From Clostridia bacterium (GTDB lineage Bacteria > Bacillota > Clostridia > Oscillospirales > CAG-272): DNA of 5,809 nucleotides. The stretch covers positions 1-5,809 of the forward strand of contig JAFQNZ010000022.1 of the NCBI GenBank assembly GCA_017395715.1. Reading direction: 5' to 3'. Below, piece by piece: positions 5,487 through 5,809 of the stretch (its first letter is position 1; every line of letters starts with the position of its first letter). Below the pieces are notes generated by a model. That model was not told the origin of the DNA, did no database searches, and saw nothing but the letters and a program-made list of their open reading frames with translations. A program made the translations under genes and the position numbers.

Positions 5487-5809
5487 ATGGAAAAAATGGG
5501 TGTTGCCGTCATAGGCCTTGGCAGCCGCGGACATCTTCTGCTGAAAACCGTATTGAAGCATTTCAAGGATTTTCAAGTCGTTGCGTTGAGTGACCTCTAC
5601 GAGGACAGACTGCAAAAAGGAATTGCCGCATGCGAAAAATACGGTGACTATCAGCCTCTTTACGCAGACACCAACTACAAGAATTTCATCAACAAGCCCG
5701 AAATCGACTGCGTGATCGTTCCCTCCTCTTGGGATTCTCACGTTGAGATCTGCATCGACTGCATGAATGCTGGCAAATATGTTGCTTCCGAAGTGGGCGG
5801 CGCTTACAA
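5487..5809 (+). CDS. Gfo/Idh/MocA-family NAD(P)-dependent oxidoreductase (N-terminal 107 residues, cut by the right edge)
   Basis: The visible 107 residues form the N-terminal Rossmann fold. VAVIGLGSRG (6-15) is the GxGxxG dinucleotide-binding loop. VVALSDLYEDR follows, with Asp36 at the end of strand 2, which usually selects NAD. Then come NKPEIDCVIVPSSWDSHVEI (69-88) and MNAGKYVASEVGGAY (93-107). Family members are soluble cytoplasmic enzymes that oxidise or reduce sugars, inositols and related alcohols. The usual EKP motif reads EVGG here, so its lysine, often catalytic or near the cofactor, is replaced; a subgroup with EVGGA is remembered, so this is probably a real variant. The start follows GAAAGGA (5470-5476), ten bases from the ATG. 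The substrate and the C-terminal domain cannot be seen. Confidence 0.9.
   Translation, partial: MEKMGVAVIGLGSRGHLLLKTVLKHFKDFQVVALSDLYEDRLQKGIAACEKYGDYQPLYADTNYKNFINKPEIDCVIVPSSWDSHVEICIDCMNAGKYVASEVGGAY

Overview
The window looks like chromosomal DNA from an anaerobic Clostridia-type Firmicute, probably from the gut or rumen (Oscillospiraceae or a relative). The grounds are strong AGGAGG-like ribosome binding sites, sigma-A type promoters with 17 bp spacers, an XRE regulator of clostridial style, and an intergenic hairpin-rich repeat resembling those scattered through such genomes. The assignment rests on recalled patterns, not on a database search. No rRNA, tRNA, CRISPR array or complete insertion sequence was seen.

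Layout. (1) Positions 1-897, minus strand: an XRE-type helix-turn-helix regulator with a long alpha-helical, TPR-like C-terminal part. It runs off the left edge, and a good extended -10 promoter lies upstream of it. (2) Positions 898-1220: an intergenic stretch with two short dyads around the regulator promoter, a small frameshifted coding remnant on the minus strand (970-1118), and a strong plus-strand promoter (1161-1189). (3) Positions 1221-3014, plus strand: a two-gene operon of unrecognised membrane proteins. The first has about seven membrane segments. The second has a soluble, possibly PH-like domain between membrane segments and a DUF4190-like tail. A hairpin terminator at 3072-3100 separates it from the convergent next gene. 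(4) Positions 3130-3804, minus strand: a cytoplasmic SGNH/GDSL hydrolase. (5) Positions 4000-5217, plus strand: an MFS transporter of the oxalate/formate antiporter (OFA)-like type, divergent from the hydrolase. The shared intergenic region holds two good promoters with an imperfect palindrome roughly midway. (6) Positions 5233-5330: a hairpin-rich, MITE-like repeat inserted between the MFS stop codon and its terminator (5353-5388). (7) Positions 5487-5809, plus strand: the start of a Gfo/Idh/MocA oxidoreductase with its own promoter, cut by the right edge.

Working together. The regulator and the divergent membrane operon form one plausible regulatory unit of unknown function. The esterase-type hydrolase, the MFS transporter and the sugar-type oxidoreductase suggest small-molecule or carbohydrate uptake and processing, but each has its own promoter and the link is inferred only from proximity. 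The least explained material is the membrane operon with its regulator, and the frameshifted small gene beside them.
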